Notes under the pieces: generated by a model
The model's database searches: none
Seen by the model: the letters and a program-made list of their open reading frames with translations, nothing else
Told to the model about the DNA's origin: nothing
In this document: positions 50,301 through 61,441 of the stretch, piece after piece
Layout: each line of letters starts with the position of its first letter
How positions within the stretch are numbered: the first letter of the stretch is position 1
Translations under genes and position numbers: made by a program
Source: Amblyornis subalaris
Taxonomy: Eukaryota; Chordata; Aves; Passeriformes; Ptilonorhynchidae
Assembly (NCBI GenBank): GCA_018881555.1
Contig: JACAXG010000007.1
Coordinates: forward strand, 634,643 to 698,642
Direction: 5' to 3'
DNA: 64,000 nucleotides

Positions 50301-52781
50301 TCTGGAGTACAAACTTTAGAAAATAGGATCAAATTCTGTTCATCAAATTTCTGCAGCAAGGTGTTTGGGCGTTTTTAATTTAAAAAATACCTCAGGGATT
50401 ATCCTATTTCTATAGATGCATGCAAAAAATGTTTCTTAAACAGAATAGAAAGACAAACTGGGCTTCACACAGGCAGCAGACCTTGGAAACAACCTCCTTT
50501 GAACATGGGAACAGCTAAGAAAAGTGGTGCCAGTCAGAAAGTACACATATGGTTAAGCAGAAAACACGAGATTACAGCAGTTTACAGAANGACCTGAAGA
50601 ACCCCAGTCAAATGCCAAAGTACCTGGGTGCAAATACTTCCTCCTTCTCAAGGGAGGGGGAAAAGGGAGGAAAACATAATCTAGGTGCATCTATACAAAA
50701 CTGCGGAAAAAATTAGTAATTCCTTAGTGACATAATGTCAGTGAANTCCCAATGACATTATAGCAAACTAGTTAAGAGTTGTTGCAGACNCTCATAGAGT
50801 TCAGATATCTCTAAAACAGGCTTTTTTGATGGAATATTATCAAAAATAGCCATTTCCCTATTCATTTCACTTGTGTTCAGCTCTGAAGTTACAACCTGTG
50901 ACCTGTATTTTATAATTAATACTTAAGGAAAAATGCCCGGTGTACAAGGAAAATTTGTTGAGGAAAACTTTTCTCTAGAAACATCAATCTGCTGAAANAG
51001 CATTCCTAAAGGAAACTGCTTCATGCCTAGAAGTTGCTGTACTGCTGATTTGTTTTTCTGTAATGAAGATCTAGCTCAGCAGAGATAAGATTTATTGGTC
51101 CCTTTATCATCTAATGAGAAAATGAAGGATGAGAAATGAGAATCAGGAATGCTGCTGCACACACTGGCTCATTTAGACCCACCATTGTAATTAGCACTTG
51201 CACAAAACGGAGCAAAGAAATTGGAACATCAAGAATACTTTCTCATCACATATTCTTGGAGTTTCTATCTTGGAAACCTTTCTCAAAATACTTACNTGCA
51301 GATTTAATATAGACAACTATACATAATACGTAAAGCCGGGCTAGTGACTTTCAGCTGATAGCGGAAGTTTGACCTCTGTGTGATCAATGGCTGATAAAAT
51401 CATCTTTGTTTTACCAGCCAAGACAAAAAGAATAAGAGCCCAGGCGATGTTAAATTAGACATCCTACGCAGCACTATGCTGGCACTCATTAAGAAATCCT
51501 CTTTATAGGGACTGAAGAAAAAAGCGAAGGGAAAAGTCTCCAAGTGTCCTAATCACTGTCCCTTTGAGCAGGAGGTGTTTGGACATTCTGGGCAAGGAAT
51601 AGTAACAGAAAGACAGAGCACAGATTTTCAAGAAGTTTTTTTCAGGAAGCCAGATGTGAAGTCACATAGTCAAGCAGGGTAAAAGAAGAACTCTCTTCAG
51701 CTCACCCAAGTGCGCTGCCCTGGACCACAGCTGCAGTTGGTCGCTGGGCTTGTTTCATTCCTGTTATAAACATCCTCCCTGTATCCTCTGGTGCAGTAAA
51801 TCACTTGGATTTTAAGTGGGAGGAATGGCAAAATTAATCTCCTGTTCTCTTGTGCAGTCACAGCACTACTTTCCCTGAGACCACATCAGAACCCTCCAAA
51901 GGATTGCCATGTAATTATGGGAAGCTCATCAGCCACTTTGGCGAGCTAAATACCCACCCTACCCTCTCTTNTGGGCAAACACGGATGACAACAAATAATG
52001 GAATAGTTCCTCTGTAGCCATCTTCTTCTTCCAGATGTTACAAAACAGCTCCTGGACTCATCAGTCCTTGACACCCCATATGGCAACCATCAAGTGGCAG
52101 ATTCCCACCCAGAAGAGATTCCTTGTGCTCTCTGGTGTCCATCTTTTGCGTAGTCTGAAACAGGTACTTCAAAACACCCAGGAATGATTTCANTTCCAGA
52201 CAGAAACATTAAATACTGCTCCTGGTTTCCAAAAACCAGTTTGTACTGACCCTTTGGCAACTATTTAACTCTACTCATTTACANGGCTCTATTTTCAGAT
52301 CAGGCACCCTGAACTACCAGAACAGATCAAGAACAGCAATGGGCTTTTTGCCTTTCAGGTGAAACAACATCCTAAAGCCTGTGATTTGTTACCAAGGACT
52401 TCTAAACCTGCCCCATGCTGGCCCCCAGCTTTGGCACATCATTAAATTTGGTCTTAGCTGGAGCAACAGAAGCTCTAAGGAGAATTCTGAGGATATCTTT
52501 TCTTTAGAACTATTTGTAGGNGTTTAATGAGGCAAATGTGTGATCCTATAATGTGTAATAGAGACATTTTATGAATTGTAACAAAGCTGAAAGCTGCAAT
52601 GTAGATGGTATTACATCAGAAACCTCACCTGTGTTGCACATACACCAACTTTGACTCTCCAAGGCAAAGCTGTCACATAAGCACTCAACAGATAGACAGG
52701 AAGGTTTACTCTACATCCCTCAAAGNCCTCCATTTAAAAAAAAGTACATTTAACACATGCTCTGTACAGCTGTTGCCTTAC
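47322..52781 (-). other. TNIP3: TNIP3 last intron
   Basis: About 5.5 kb between the penultimate and the predicted terminal exon, with donor GTAAGG after AAATG. No further TNIP3-like exon, repeat copy or RNA gene was recognised. The minus-strand frame at 49824-49969 is rich in Arg/Lys and Cys but has no recognised motif. Confidence 0.6.
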
Positions 52782-52842
52782 CATTTGCCTTGTGCTGCAC
52801 ATCTGGCGGAAGCTGGTCAGGAACATACCACTGATAGTCTGG
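52782..52842 (-). CDS. TNIP3: TNIP3 penultimate coding exon (PDYQWYVPDQLPPDVQHKAN)
   Basis: A 61-base exon with acceptor GTTCTGTGCAG and donor ATG/GTAAGG. It reads PDYQWYVPDQLPPDVQHKAN plus one base, which is nearly identical to the C-terminal DYQWY...DQLPPDVQHKAN block of mammalian TNIP3. TNIP1 and TNIP2 lack this block, so it decides the paralogue. Entry phase is 0, matching the upstream exon, and exit phase is 1. It was located by reading the sequence because it is too short to stand out as an open frame. Confidence 0.93.
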
Positions 52843-55406
52843 CTGCACAGAACAATAAAACATTATTGCAGCAATATGGACTTCATAGACACTTCAAACA
52901 AAAGAACAGTGACATGATAAAAACATAATTGTGCTGTGAAGCTTTTCATTAGTCATACAAAAGTAGTTTACAAAAATTCTTATATTTAGGTTTATATTTC
53001 CGCTGATCCCAGTCTTTTCAATGGCTTGTGGTCTAGATGCTGCACCCATTAGAAAAGTCGGTGTAAACCTTTCTAGATCCCACAAATCACAAGGAAACAT
53101 TAAAAGAACCAAATCAGATCTTTAAAGGGCTAAGGAATAAAGTGCAGCAGAAGATACCAGCAGGCATCTCTCTGCTGAAGAACACCAGAAACCTGGAACA
53201 CTTGACAAGTAAAGCTCCAGTTTGAATACGTCTGTAACATCTGTAAAATGTGTGACAGGAATTAACCATGGAATAAAGTTCTCTCCCCTCCCCCATTTCC
53301 TCACAGGTTAGCACTGGTGTTACTATAACATTAGCTGTTATCAAACAACTTCTTGAAAATACCGTGGGATAGAAAAAATTCCCATCTTTCTCATAAGAGG
53401 AAGTATAGGGAAGATTATGTCCATGCAAGCATAGTTTTGTCCAGGGAAATCCTGGAAGAAATAGTGCATTATAGTTTATACCACACACAGTGGTAAATGA
53501 GTAGCAAATTACCACTAGAGAAAACAACTTTGGGACCAGTCATTTCAGCTGAAGNTGTATTAGGCTGTCTGTCTGGAATAAGTAGTATATGCAAGCTTGT
53601 CAAATTCCAGGTAATTGCTGCTTCAAATTAGTTAAACTGGAAAAATGATTCTTGTTTTGCAGAAATTACTCTGACAAAATCATTGAGTAGGCCCAAGGGG
53701 AATCTTGCAGATTTCAATTCGCAGGGAACAAATTTCATAGATTTCTAAAGAAGTTTTGTCTAAATTAAGATGGCAGGATGAAGCTGTAGATACAGAAAAC
53801 AGATTTAACTTTTATGTTTTGCTGTCATTCGTGCTTATACAGCAGTAATCGCTCTCATACACCATCAGGAAAAAAAGGAGCTATTGTATTTTAACTTAAA
53901 TTGTACCAGTCACAGGAATTATTAACTAATTCTGTGCTTNTGGGCAAACAAAATAGGCTTTGATACAAAGCAAGACTGCACTTCTTTAAGCACAGGTAGT
54001 TTTTCACCAATGGCTCAAATTACACTTACTTGCATTGNTTTTTTGCGTTTCTGCTGAATTTTATGTTCTCTGATAAATTCTTCTCTTTCTTATGTACCCC
54101 ACAAACTCGAATGAATTTCAGGAACAAGATTTCTATTTCACATCAGACTAANCAAAATGTTTCTACTAGCAGTGTAAAAAGGAATGAAAAAGTGCAAGAT
54201 AGAAAAAGAACGAAAAAGNAAAAGCACAGCCTAAACACGCAGGGTTACATATCAGGACACTCATTAAATTCTAACACCTTTCTTCATTGCTAGCAAATTG
54301 CTCAGGGAGGTACTCAAAGCTCAGAGCAGCAACTCACATAGGCAAAGAATTAAAAAAAAAAGGGTCGGAATGAAACTGGGAGTTACAAAGCAACCAGTCA
54401 GACTGACCCCGGCGCTCCGGCAGGAACGGCGAAGTTGTAAACCCAGTGATCCCTCACAGAATTAGAAACCCAGATGATGAAAGTTCAGGGAGAAGAGCCA
54501 AAATAATCTGGGACAGTGTCCAAATTGCAGTGAAAAACATTCTGCAATACTTCCAACTTTGATAAATAGGCAGATAAGCACACTCCTGAAGCACAAAAAT
54601 TACTTGTCTCACCACAGCTTTTCCATCGGATTTCTCCAGCCTGAAAGCCTTACATGCATTTTGCAAAAATTCAGCTATAATTTCTCAAATAATGAGCATC
54701 TTTCCATATGTGACAGCTTTACAGCCAGAAAAAGATATTGTGTATTTAAAATGACATTCACCATGTTTAAATGCATTCTCACTAGATTGGAACAAGCCAG
54801 CCCACTTAGATAACCCAAAGCACTTCAAAAATATTCTTTGAAGCAGTATTTTTCTTGGAATTGATAACTCCCACTCACATAACCTGCTCCAGTGCAAAGC
54901 TATTCTTCTTCGTGCTGAGGAAGACAGGACCCTGTTGTGTTCCAGGAAAAAAGGCAAATTTCCCATTGTGTTAGCCACACTCAGATATAACTTCCACTTC
55001 TGCTGATTTGGTTTTTATTATTTTATGTTGAAGGGTCAGAAATGTGTTCCAGAGAGNAGATCCCTGCTTCTGAGGTGGGGTAATTATACAGCTAGAAAGG
55101 GCTCTAAATGTGTGCCATGGAAGTAAATTAATCTGAGAAATCANCAAGACTCCAATCAAGCAAACTTATTTTTTTAATTAACAAACAAACGTGTAAGAAT
55201 CATGTTTTTCTTCTTAATGGTATTATAGACAAATAGTATTTGCCAGAGTAAATTTGATCTTGATCTGGAACCAACAACAAACTAGGAAACCACAGATTCA
55301 GCTGTTGCTGAGGATGGCACTGTGATGGCACCAGTTATCCTCCTGAGGTCACCATGCTGTGAGAAAATCAGTGTCCTTGTGACAAAGGAGACAGTGGGAA
55401 TCTTAC
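52843..55406 (-). other. TNIP3: TNIP3 intron between the proline-rich and penultimate exons
   Basis: About 2.6 kb, AT-rich. The open frame at 53114-53527 (minus, 137 codons) lies wholly inside this intron; it has no recognised domain and is probably chance. No mobile element identified. Confidence 0.7.
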
Positions 55407-55565
55407 CAAGCACTGCTGCTGCTCCTGTGCCCTGCGAGGCACTGGATGCACTCGAGGATCTTGATAGTGAAGAAGCATCCCACAACCCCCATAATTAACA
55501 CATGGTGAGAGGAAGAGTGGAGGTGGGTAACTGGGCCTCTCAGGCTGTACTGGGAGGTCTTTTGT
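55407..55565 (-). CDS. TNIP3: TNIP3 proline-rich C-terminal exon
   Basis: A 159-base exon (53 codons, phase 0 at both ends) with acceptor TTTTCTTGACAG and donor CTTG/GTAAGA. It reads TKDLPVQPERPSYPPPLFLS then PCVNYGGCGMLLHYQDPRVH and PVPRRAQEQQQCL. The YPPPLF, CVNYG and HYQDPRVHPVPRR blocks are typical of the C-terminal region of ABIN proteins that follows the UBAN motif. Human TNIP3 has the corresponding FHLQDPWVP region in shorter form. It begins directly after the coiled coil, without the Lys/Glu-rich linker seen in the human protein. Confidence 0.92.
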
Positions 55566-57020
55566 CTGTCAAGAAAACAAGAACGAGAAGAAATGCATTA
55601 GCAGCAGGATACAACAACCAACAGAATATTCACCTACACATTGGTTACAATGCTGTTTGTTTAGTCCCCTCAGACTATTTATCATTAAAAAAATTATTTA
55701 AGAGTACTAACTTGTGCCATACCAGAGTCTCGACACCTTTCATGTGANGAAAATATTGGTTTCAAGATATGACAAGCACATTTCTAGGTGTCTTTTATAT
55801 TCAAAAACAATTCTATGTTTTCATTACACACAATAGCTTTCAATAGTTTGAAGCAGAACTACATGGACAGTCACTTGCATGACAAGAAAAGTAAATAATT
55901 TTGGTATAGGACCAAAGTTGATGGTCTCGAATTTTGGTCTGCCTTTTCTTAGGCCCTCTGCATTCCAGTAGAGTCAACAGGAATTTGCCTAAGGACAGAG
56001 CAAGGAGGGGTAAAAGAAGATTAACATTCTGTGATTCTGTGAGTCACAGCTAAATAATTTGACTTAAGAAAACAAACTAATAAATATTTTATATGGTTGT
56101 TCTCATCTTTAAAATCCTTCACAAGCTCTGTTTAATCAAATCCCGAGGCAGGAAAAGACAAACAAGAAGATCTCCAGTGTGAGCTGCTGATGCACTGCAG
56201 GGACAGTCAAGTACAACATCGCTGCANCCGACGGGAGAGAGGGGCCCTGGACAGTACCTTGCCTCTGACACTTTAGCAAGACCCTACTGGCGTTGATGCA
56301 GGGCTTGGTTGAGAACAAGACAATACTGAAGTTTCTGTGTCACAACAATGTTGGGGAGGACAATAAATCATCGCAGAACATCCTGGTAATTGGCCATTCT
56401 TTCAAAGCATTGCACAATTTTGTCAAGACAGGAAACCTCGAAATTTCGTCATTTTTAAATGGGGATTGGGAAAGCTCAGAGTTTTGCATGTCATGATTTT
56501 ACTATGGCTTCCTACTGACACTACTTTGAAGAGATAAAAAGGATGTTGCAAGAAAAAATTATTGCAGAGGCTGCTCATCTAATTTGTATGGAGACCATTT
56601 TTTTCCTCAGTGATATTAACATCACTCTGTAATTCAATTGCAGAGGTCAGGATTAACTACAGAAGCTCCTTATTTCAAAAGTTGGTTTGATGTTACAGCT
56701 CTTATATCAAGTGCCAGTGAAACAATCAAAGTCCTCTGGACTTGTTTTCGGTTGTGTCCCCCCCCCGCCTCCTTTTTAAGATATGTTTGAAAAGTTTTTG
56801 CAATAAATACTCCCTTCATCTACTTATTTTGGAAGTCTTCTCTAATCGTTTCTCATCTTCTTACTGCATTACTTCAGAATGATTTCATCCCAGGTGGTGA
56901 CCTCATATAAAATCCAATGTCAATTAATGGAAGCCAGAAAGCCTTGAGTTGTATGGAAAGTGAGAAAAAAAAAATAAAATACACATGTGCTGGCAATGGG
57001 AACTTTCTTTGGACTCATAC
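55566..57020 (-). other. TNIP3: TNIP3 intron after the UBAN exon
   Basis: About 1.45 kb. It holds a short CR1-like tail (56024-56040) and a run of nine C at 56758-56766. I searched the minus strand by eye for the Lys/Glu-rich linker exon expected from human TNIP3 and did not find it. Confidence 0.75.
56024..56040 (+). mobile_element. Possible decayed CR1 3' tail
   Basis: Two tandem ATTCTGTG units, the 8-base 3'-terminal repeat of avian CR1 elements, preceded by a weakly CR1-like AAGATTAAC. The element body cannot be recognised, so this may be a remnant of an old insertion or a coincidence. Confidence 0.35.
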
Positions 57021-57146
57021 CTGAGAGTTGAGTTTGTTCAGTTGAGACTGTAATCTCTCATTAGTTTTCTGCAATGCTTCTTTCTCCTCATTAAGCCTTT
57101 CGCGGTCAGATCTCTCCTTTCTGAAGTCTTCCTCATATATTTGGAC
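57021..57146 (-). CDS. TNIP3: TNIP3 UBAN-motif exon (ubiquitin-binding coiled coil)
   Basis: A 126-base exon (42 codons, phase 0 at both ends) with acceptor ATTGCAG and donor CAG/GTATGAG. It reads VQIYEEDFRKERSDRERLNE then EKEALQKTNERLQSQLNKLN and SQ. The EEDFxxERSDRERLNEEKE core is the UBAN motif (ABIN homology domain 2), shared by ABIN proteins, NEMO and optineurin, which binds linear and K63-linked ubiquitin chains. The key Asp-Phe and Glu-Arg residues of the core are all present, so ubiquitin binding should be intact. TNIP3 is cytosolic and limits NF-kB signalling together with A20. Confidence 0.97.
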
Positions 57147-59403
57147 CTGCAATCATTACGAAAAGCATGTGAACTTCAGCAGAGCCACTTCATCCACTTT
57201 GTGGTTTGGTTGCTTTCCAAACACTGCCCAAGCAGGAGGGTGCATTCCAAAGGGATCCCTCCTGTGTACAACCCCACAAACAAAAGTTTCCCTTGTCTTT
57301 TTTTATGACCAATACAAAGTGACAAGCAATGGGCATTCTCCAATGGCACATGTCAATTGAAACAGTGCACACTGTTAGTATTTGTACAACCTTGTAATTT
57401 AAAGGGCTGACTGGCAAATAAAAGTTTAAAATATTATAAACAAGATAGCAAATTCTAATATCGATCTTTTTATGGGATTAACAGTAATAGGACAAACATT
57501 TTACCAACAGTTTTCCAGTTTTCTTGTCCATTATGGGCACTTTTAACTCCCTCCTGTATCTCAGGTGCAAGTACCCAGCAGAGAACCTCCCTNCCCCGGT
57601 GTAGAAGCAGAGGGGAATGTAATGTACACAATTCCCGATGGAAATACAGATGTTTGACCCTGTTCCTAGAAGATAAGCTGCCTTGCAAATGCTGAAGAAT
57701 GCAATGGCTTAGCTCTTTTTATGTTGCCAGGAATCACAGCACTTCATCCCATTAAAAAATATCTGACCACCCCAGGCACAGGCAGCGAGTGCAAGGATTC
57801 AGGAACAAAACACAAATCCATAAATTATTTGGTGTTAAGCTGACTGCTTTAATTCTTCAGCTAATGGGCAGGCATCCACCTGGTAAGAAGCCGGAGGTTG
57901 GTGGCACTCCTACTGACAAATAACAGCAAAGGCATATTTGGGTGGGAACCACCACCAGAACTTTCAGAAGTCCTTTCACGTCCTCTTGGTTGCTACTAAA
58001 GCCTGCTGACAGTCTCTTCCCAAAGAAGTTGCTTGCTGTGGCTCATGCCCTGCCCATCGGACAGATCCAGTGTTCTTTTTGCTGAAAGCAGTGCTATGGC
58101 TTCACAGAAGGACTAGAGAAATGTTAATACCTCAGGGAAAGAAAAATGTTAACCAGGGCTCTATAAATTATTTTCCTGACCCTCCGAAGCAGAGGCAAAG
58201 CTGTCACTTCCAGAAATCCCTGCATCCCTTGTCCATCTACACACTTCTCAGTTTTTCCTCATTTCTTCTCTCTCTGCTGTCCTACCTCTCTCCTGCTCCC
58301 CAGCTGTACAATCTGCTGGAGCTGCAAGGGAACCTCTTTGGCAGAGTTTTGCCATATATTCTGCTGCCCTGAGAAAGAGGGGGACACCTCCCAAGGAATG
58401 AATGCCTTCGTCTCTTCTGCCGTGACCAGGGATGGGCTGGTGACAGGCAAGCTCTGGTGAGACTCTGGCACCTCACTGTTTGTCCCAAGAGTCTCTCCTC
58501 CATCCAGTTAGAGCCTTCTGGTCCATTTCATGTAGAAGGAAGCCTGGACTCACTGTATTGATTTATACAACTAGAAAATCATATTCATAAAATGGATACT
58601 CCATGAGAACTTTGAAAAAAAAAAAAGGTTTATTCTATTTTATTGTGTAGAATGAAATAACTTATTACTGTACAATCAAGTGCAGGATTTTGTTCTCCAG
58701 CATGTGGGAAGCATTACATTAGAGAGCAAAATCTGGCTCTGCTGTCAAACGTGACAGAAACAAGTATTTTATTCCCATTGAATAAAATTCTCATTCTGAT
58801 CACATCCATTTGTGCGTCAGTAACGTTCACCCTAACACTATCCAGGGCAACAGACCTGAAGTGTAAAATGATCTGAAAACTATAACGTTTTTAAACAAAT
58901 TCTTTCATATGGAAAGACAGATAGTGCAAAATGCACTTGAATTACTCAGAATAAAGATGAAAAAAAAATAAATACTTGTCTATAGTGCTTGGGATGCATC
59001 TTACNGATGCAAATGTTTTGCCTCACACTTAAAAATCTACTATGCCAGCACTTTCCACTTTTCCAGGACTAGGATCCTTAGATAATTCACCAAGCTGCCA
59101 ACTTCTAAGATAAAAGGAGAAGAAGACACAATCAGTAACTCATGAAGTTTAGCATTCCCTCTGGATAAAATTCAGGCTCTAGGAGAGAGCTGGCAGGACA
59201 CTTCCAGGAGTCAGGAGAGCCAATTTACTGCTTTGAGTCCTACACAAGTCCTTGCTCCCGTCCTTTGCAAGGACTTGGTTTCACCTTGTGGAAACATCAT
59301 TTGAAAAGCCCTACAGAGCAAGTGTACCAGGCACAATTCTTGGGAGAGTAAGCAAAATTATGCAGTGTGAAATCCACCCAGGCTTATTTCCAGCTGTTCT
59401 TAC
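57147..59403 (-). other. TNIP3: TNIP3 intron before the UBAN exon
   Basis: About 2.26 kb. Nothing beyond simple sequence was recognised, including an A run at about 58616-58626. Confidence 0.75.
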
Positions 59404-59520
59404 CTGCTGTCTGAGAACTTCNAGTTGTGTTCTCATCTCCTCAATGCTGTTCCTGTCACCCTTCTCTGGACGAGTCCCAACAACAGGTGGGTGCTGCTTT
59501 TTCAACACATCCAGAAGGGC
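59404..59520 (-). CDS. TNIP3: TNIP3 coiled-coil exon between AHD1 and UBAN
   Basis: A 117-base exon (39 codons, phase 0 at both ends) with acceptor GACGTTGCAG and donor CAG/GTAAGA. It reads ALLDVLKKQHPPVVGTRPEK then GDRNSIEEMRTQLEVLRQQ. The second half (EEMRTQLEVLRQQ) runs straight into the UBAN exon and matches human TNIP3 EEMRTEMEVLKQQ. The first half is a divergent linker. The ambiguous base at 59422 is the third base of a CTN codon and is Leu in every case. Confidence 0.94.
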
Positions 59521-61312
59521 CTGCAACGTCAAACAGCAAAATCACTAAACAGAGATTCACTGCCTGAAAAAAACACCCAATCCTTTTAAATTATTAAAAA
59601 GAGGTTTTCCCTTCACTTGTAGTTGCTTCAATTATATACACTAGATATAAATCCACTTTACTACAGTAAAGTCTGACTGAAACATTTTCTGCACTAAAAG
59701 TAGAGATTTCTTCACGTGGAACAAAGTAAACCCTCCCGTTTGAGAGGAAGTTGTGTAGTCTCCANAGCTTGTCACTAGAGGGAGTTATGAATACACACAA
59801 CAGTGCTACCACTCTTCTGTTTTGCAGTGAAATTCTGCCACAGTTCTTCGCAGATTTTGTTTCTTTTTAACAGCATTACACAGTTCTCCCTTGGACTGAA
59901 ATAATCTTTAAATCACTCTTACATCTATCTAGCTATAACCCCACAATGTAATTATATATTATTTTCTTTACTTTAGCTCAAATACCAGTCAGTATTTTTC
60001 AAAGTCTCCCACATACAACTCAGAATTATTAAGGGGGAAAAAAGAGAAAAATCCAGAAAATTTAATCTTCAAAAGGTTAACAGTAAAGTGAAGATTATTT
60101 TTAAACTGCATTTGGAAAAAATACTGTGAGACCCTGCTTTATCTTTTCATATAAAAGAAGAAAAAGTTGTTTTATTTCAGAGAATTTATAATAAGTTCAA
60201 GTGGCTGAACCCACAATAGTAGGGGACAAGACTTGAAAGGGCACAGAGGGTCCCTTCCAGTCTTATGTGCATTCATGGCATGAGGTTTGAAGGATGCAAA
60301 TACACAGAAAATCAGTAAATTACTGTTGGGAAAGTTTACTATATGAAATTGATGCTTCATTTAAAAGAATGGTCTATTTACCCATCTGTCTTATTACAGC
60401 CACATCATAAGACAGCAAAATAAAACATTTAAATAAGTTTAACAAACAAGACCTTGTTTGTTAGACTGGAGCTTTGAGCAAGTCCTGCCAATGCATTTCA
60501 AAAAGAGCTAGAGATCATGGGTTCTGTCAGAGTTTTTGTTATGGCAACCTTATGGTTTTTGGCTTGACTTTTGCACATCATGGCCCTTTAGCTTGTTAAA
60601 GCACTTATTAAAGTTACACAGCAATGGTTACTGCAGTGCATTTCCTCAGGAAGTGTTTGTGGTTCACCATGAAATACTAAATTGTTAGAAAACACCCACT
60701 GCTTTATGTGATCTTTTGATTAAACAAAATTACATTTATTACTTTCCCTCAGTTAAAAAAATCCCATTTAGCTATTTAATGACAATTTCCTCAGTGAAAC
60801 ATATATACAGATAATGTATGTAAGAATATATGTGTGTATGGATATAAACAGTAAGGGAGGACCATGTCTTGTGAAGAGAAGCCATTACTCTCAAACGCAA
60901 AATATACGTAAAACAACAGTTTTTAAACCATGTGACTTTTCTTTTCAACCACAGTGTTTCACTAGATGCATATAAAAGCATGTTTGTGCCATTTCCCTTT
61001 TGCTCTGAGGAGGGAGGATGTAGTAAGGCCTTAGACAGGACATGTAGAGAGGTTTCATGGGAGAAGCTGAGGGTTCTCTGAATTTTTCTCTTTACAATGC
61101 AATCCTACTACCTGCCAAGAGCAGCATGCACAGGTATTTGTTGAAGTGAGTCCTTGCTTGTTTCCCCAGCTCCCAAATGGTGATCATGAGTTTGCTACCA
61201 GGTTGTTGACCCAGGATTGAAAAGATAGGCATCTGGTAGTGTCACTGCTTGAGAACAGAGATCCTAGAATTAAAGGAATAGCTCCTGGCCAGCAGCTCAC
61301 CCTTGTTCCTAC
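59521..61312 (-). other. TNIP3: TNIP3 intron between the AHD1 and linker exons
   Basis: About 1.8 kb of AT-rich sequence (poly-A and TATATG-type simple tracts near 60800). No exon or transposon was recognised. Confidence 0.75.
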
Positions 61313-61441
61313 CTTGTTGAGACGACTTATTTCACACTCATAGTGTTCTTTCTTTCTGGTCATTGAGGCATTCTTCTGCTTCAGGAGCCTGTTCTCTTCC
61401 CTCATTTCATGGAGAGCTTCACTAAGGACCTCTGTATCTTT
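61313..61441 (-). CDS. TNIP3: TNIP3 AHD1-region coiled-coil exon
   Basis: A 129-base exon (43 codons, starting and ending on codon boundaries) with acceptor GCATCCCAG and donor AAG/GTAGGA. It reads KDTEVLSEALHEMREENRLL then KQKNASMTRKKEHYECEISR and LNK. The EENxLLK...KEHYECEIxRLNK pattern is the ABIN homology domain 1 region, which in ABIN proteins is linked to A20 binding, and it matches human TNIP3 closely. This is the most upstream TNIP3 exon I could find; the N-terminal coiled-coil exons must lie beyond 64000. Confidence 0.95.

Noticed and set aside
53114..53527. 137-codon minus-strand open frame inside a TNIP3 intron
   Set aside because: Hydrophobic and Cys-containing but not similar to any family I know. 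It lies between two exons that join in phase without it.
59456..59480. CR1-like stretch CCCTTCTCTGGACGAG
   Set aside because: It resembles the CCCTTCTCTGGAC block of CR1 but falls inside a TNIP3 coding exon with good splice sites, and no other CR1 sequence flanks it.
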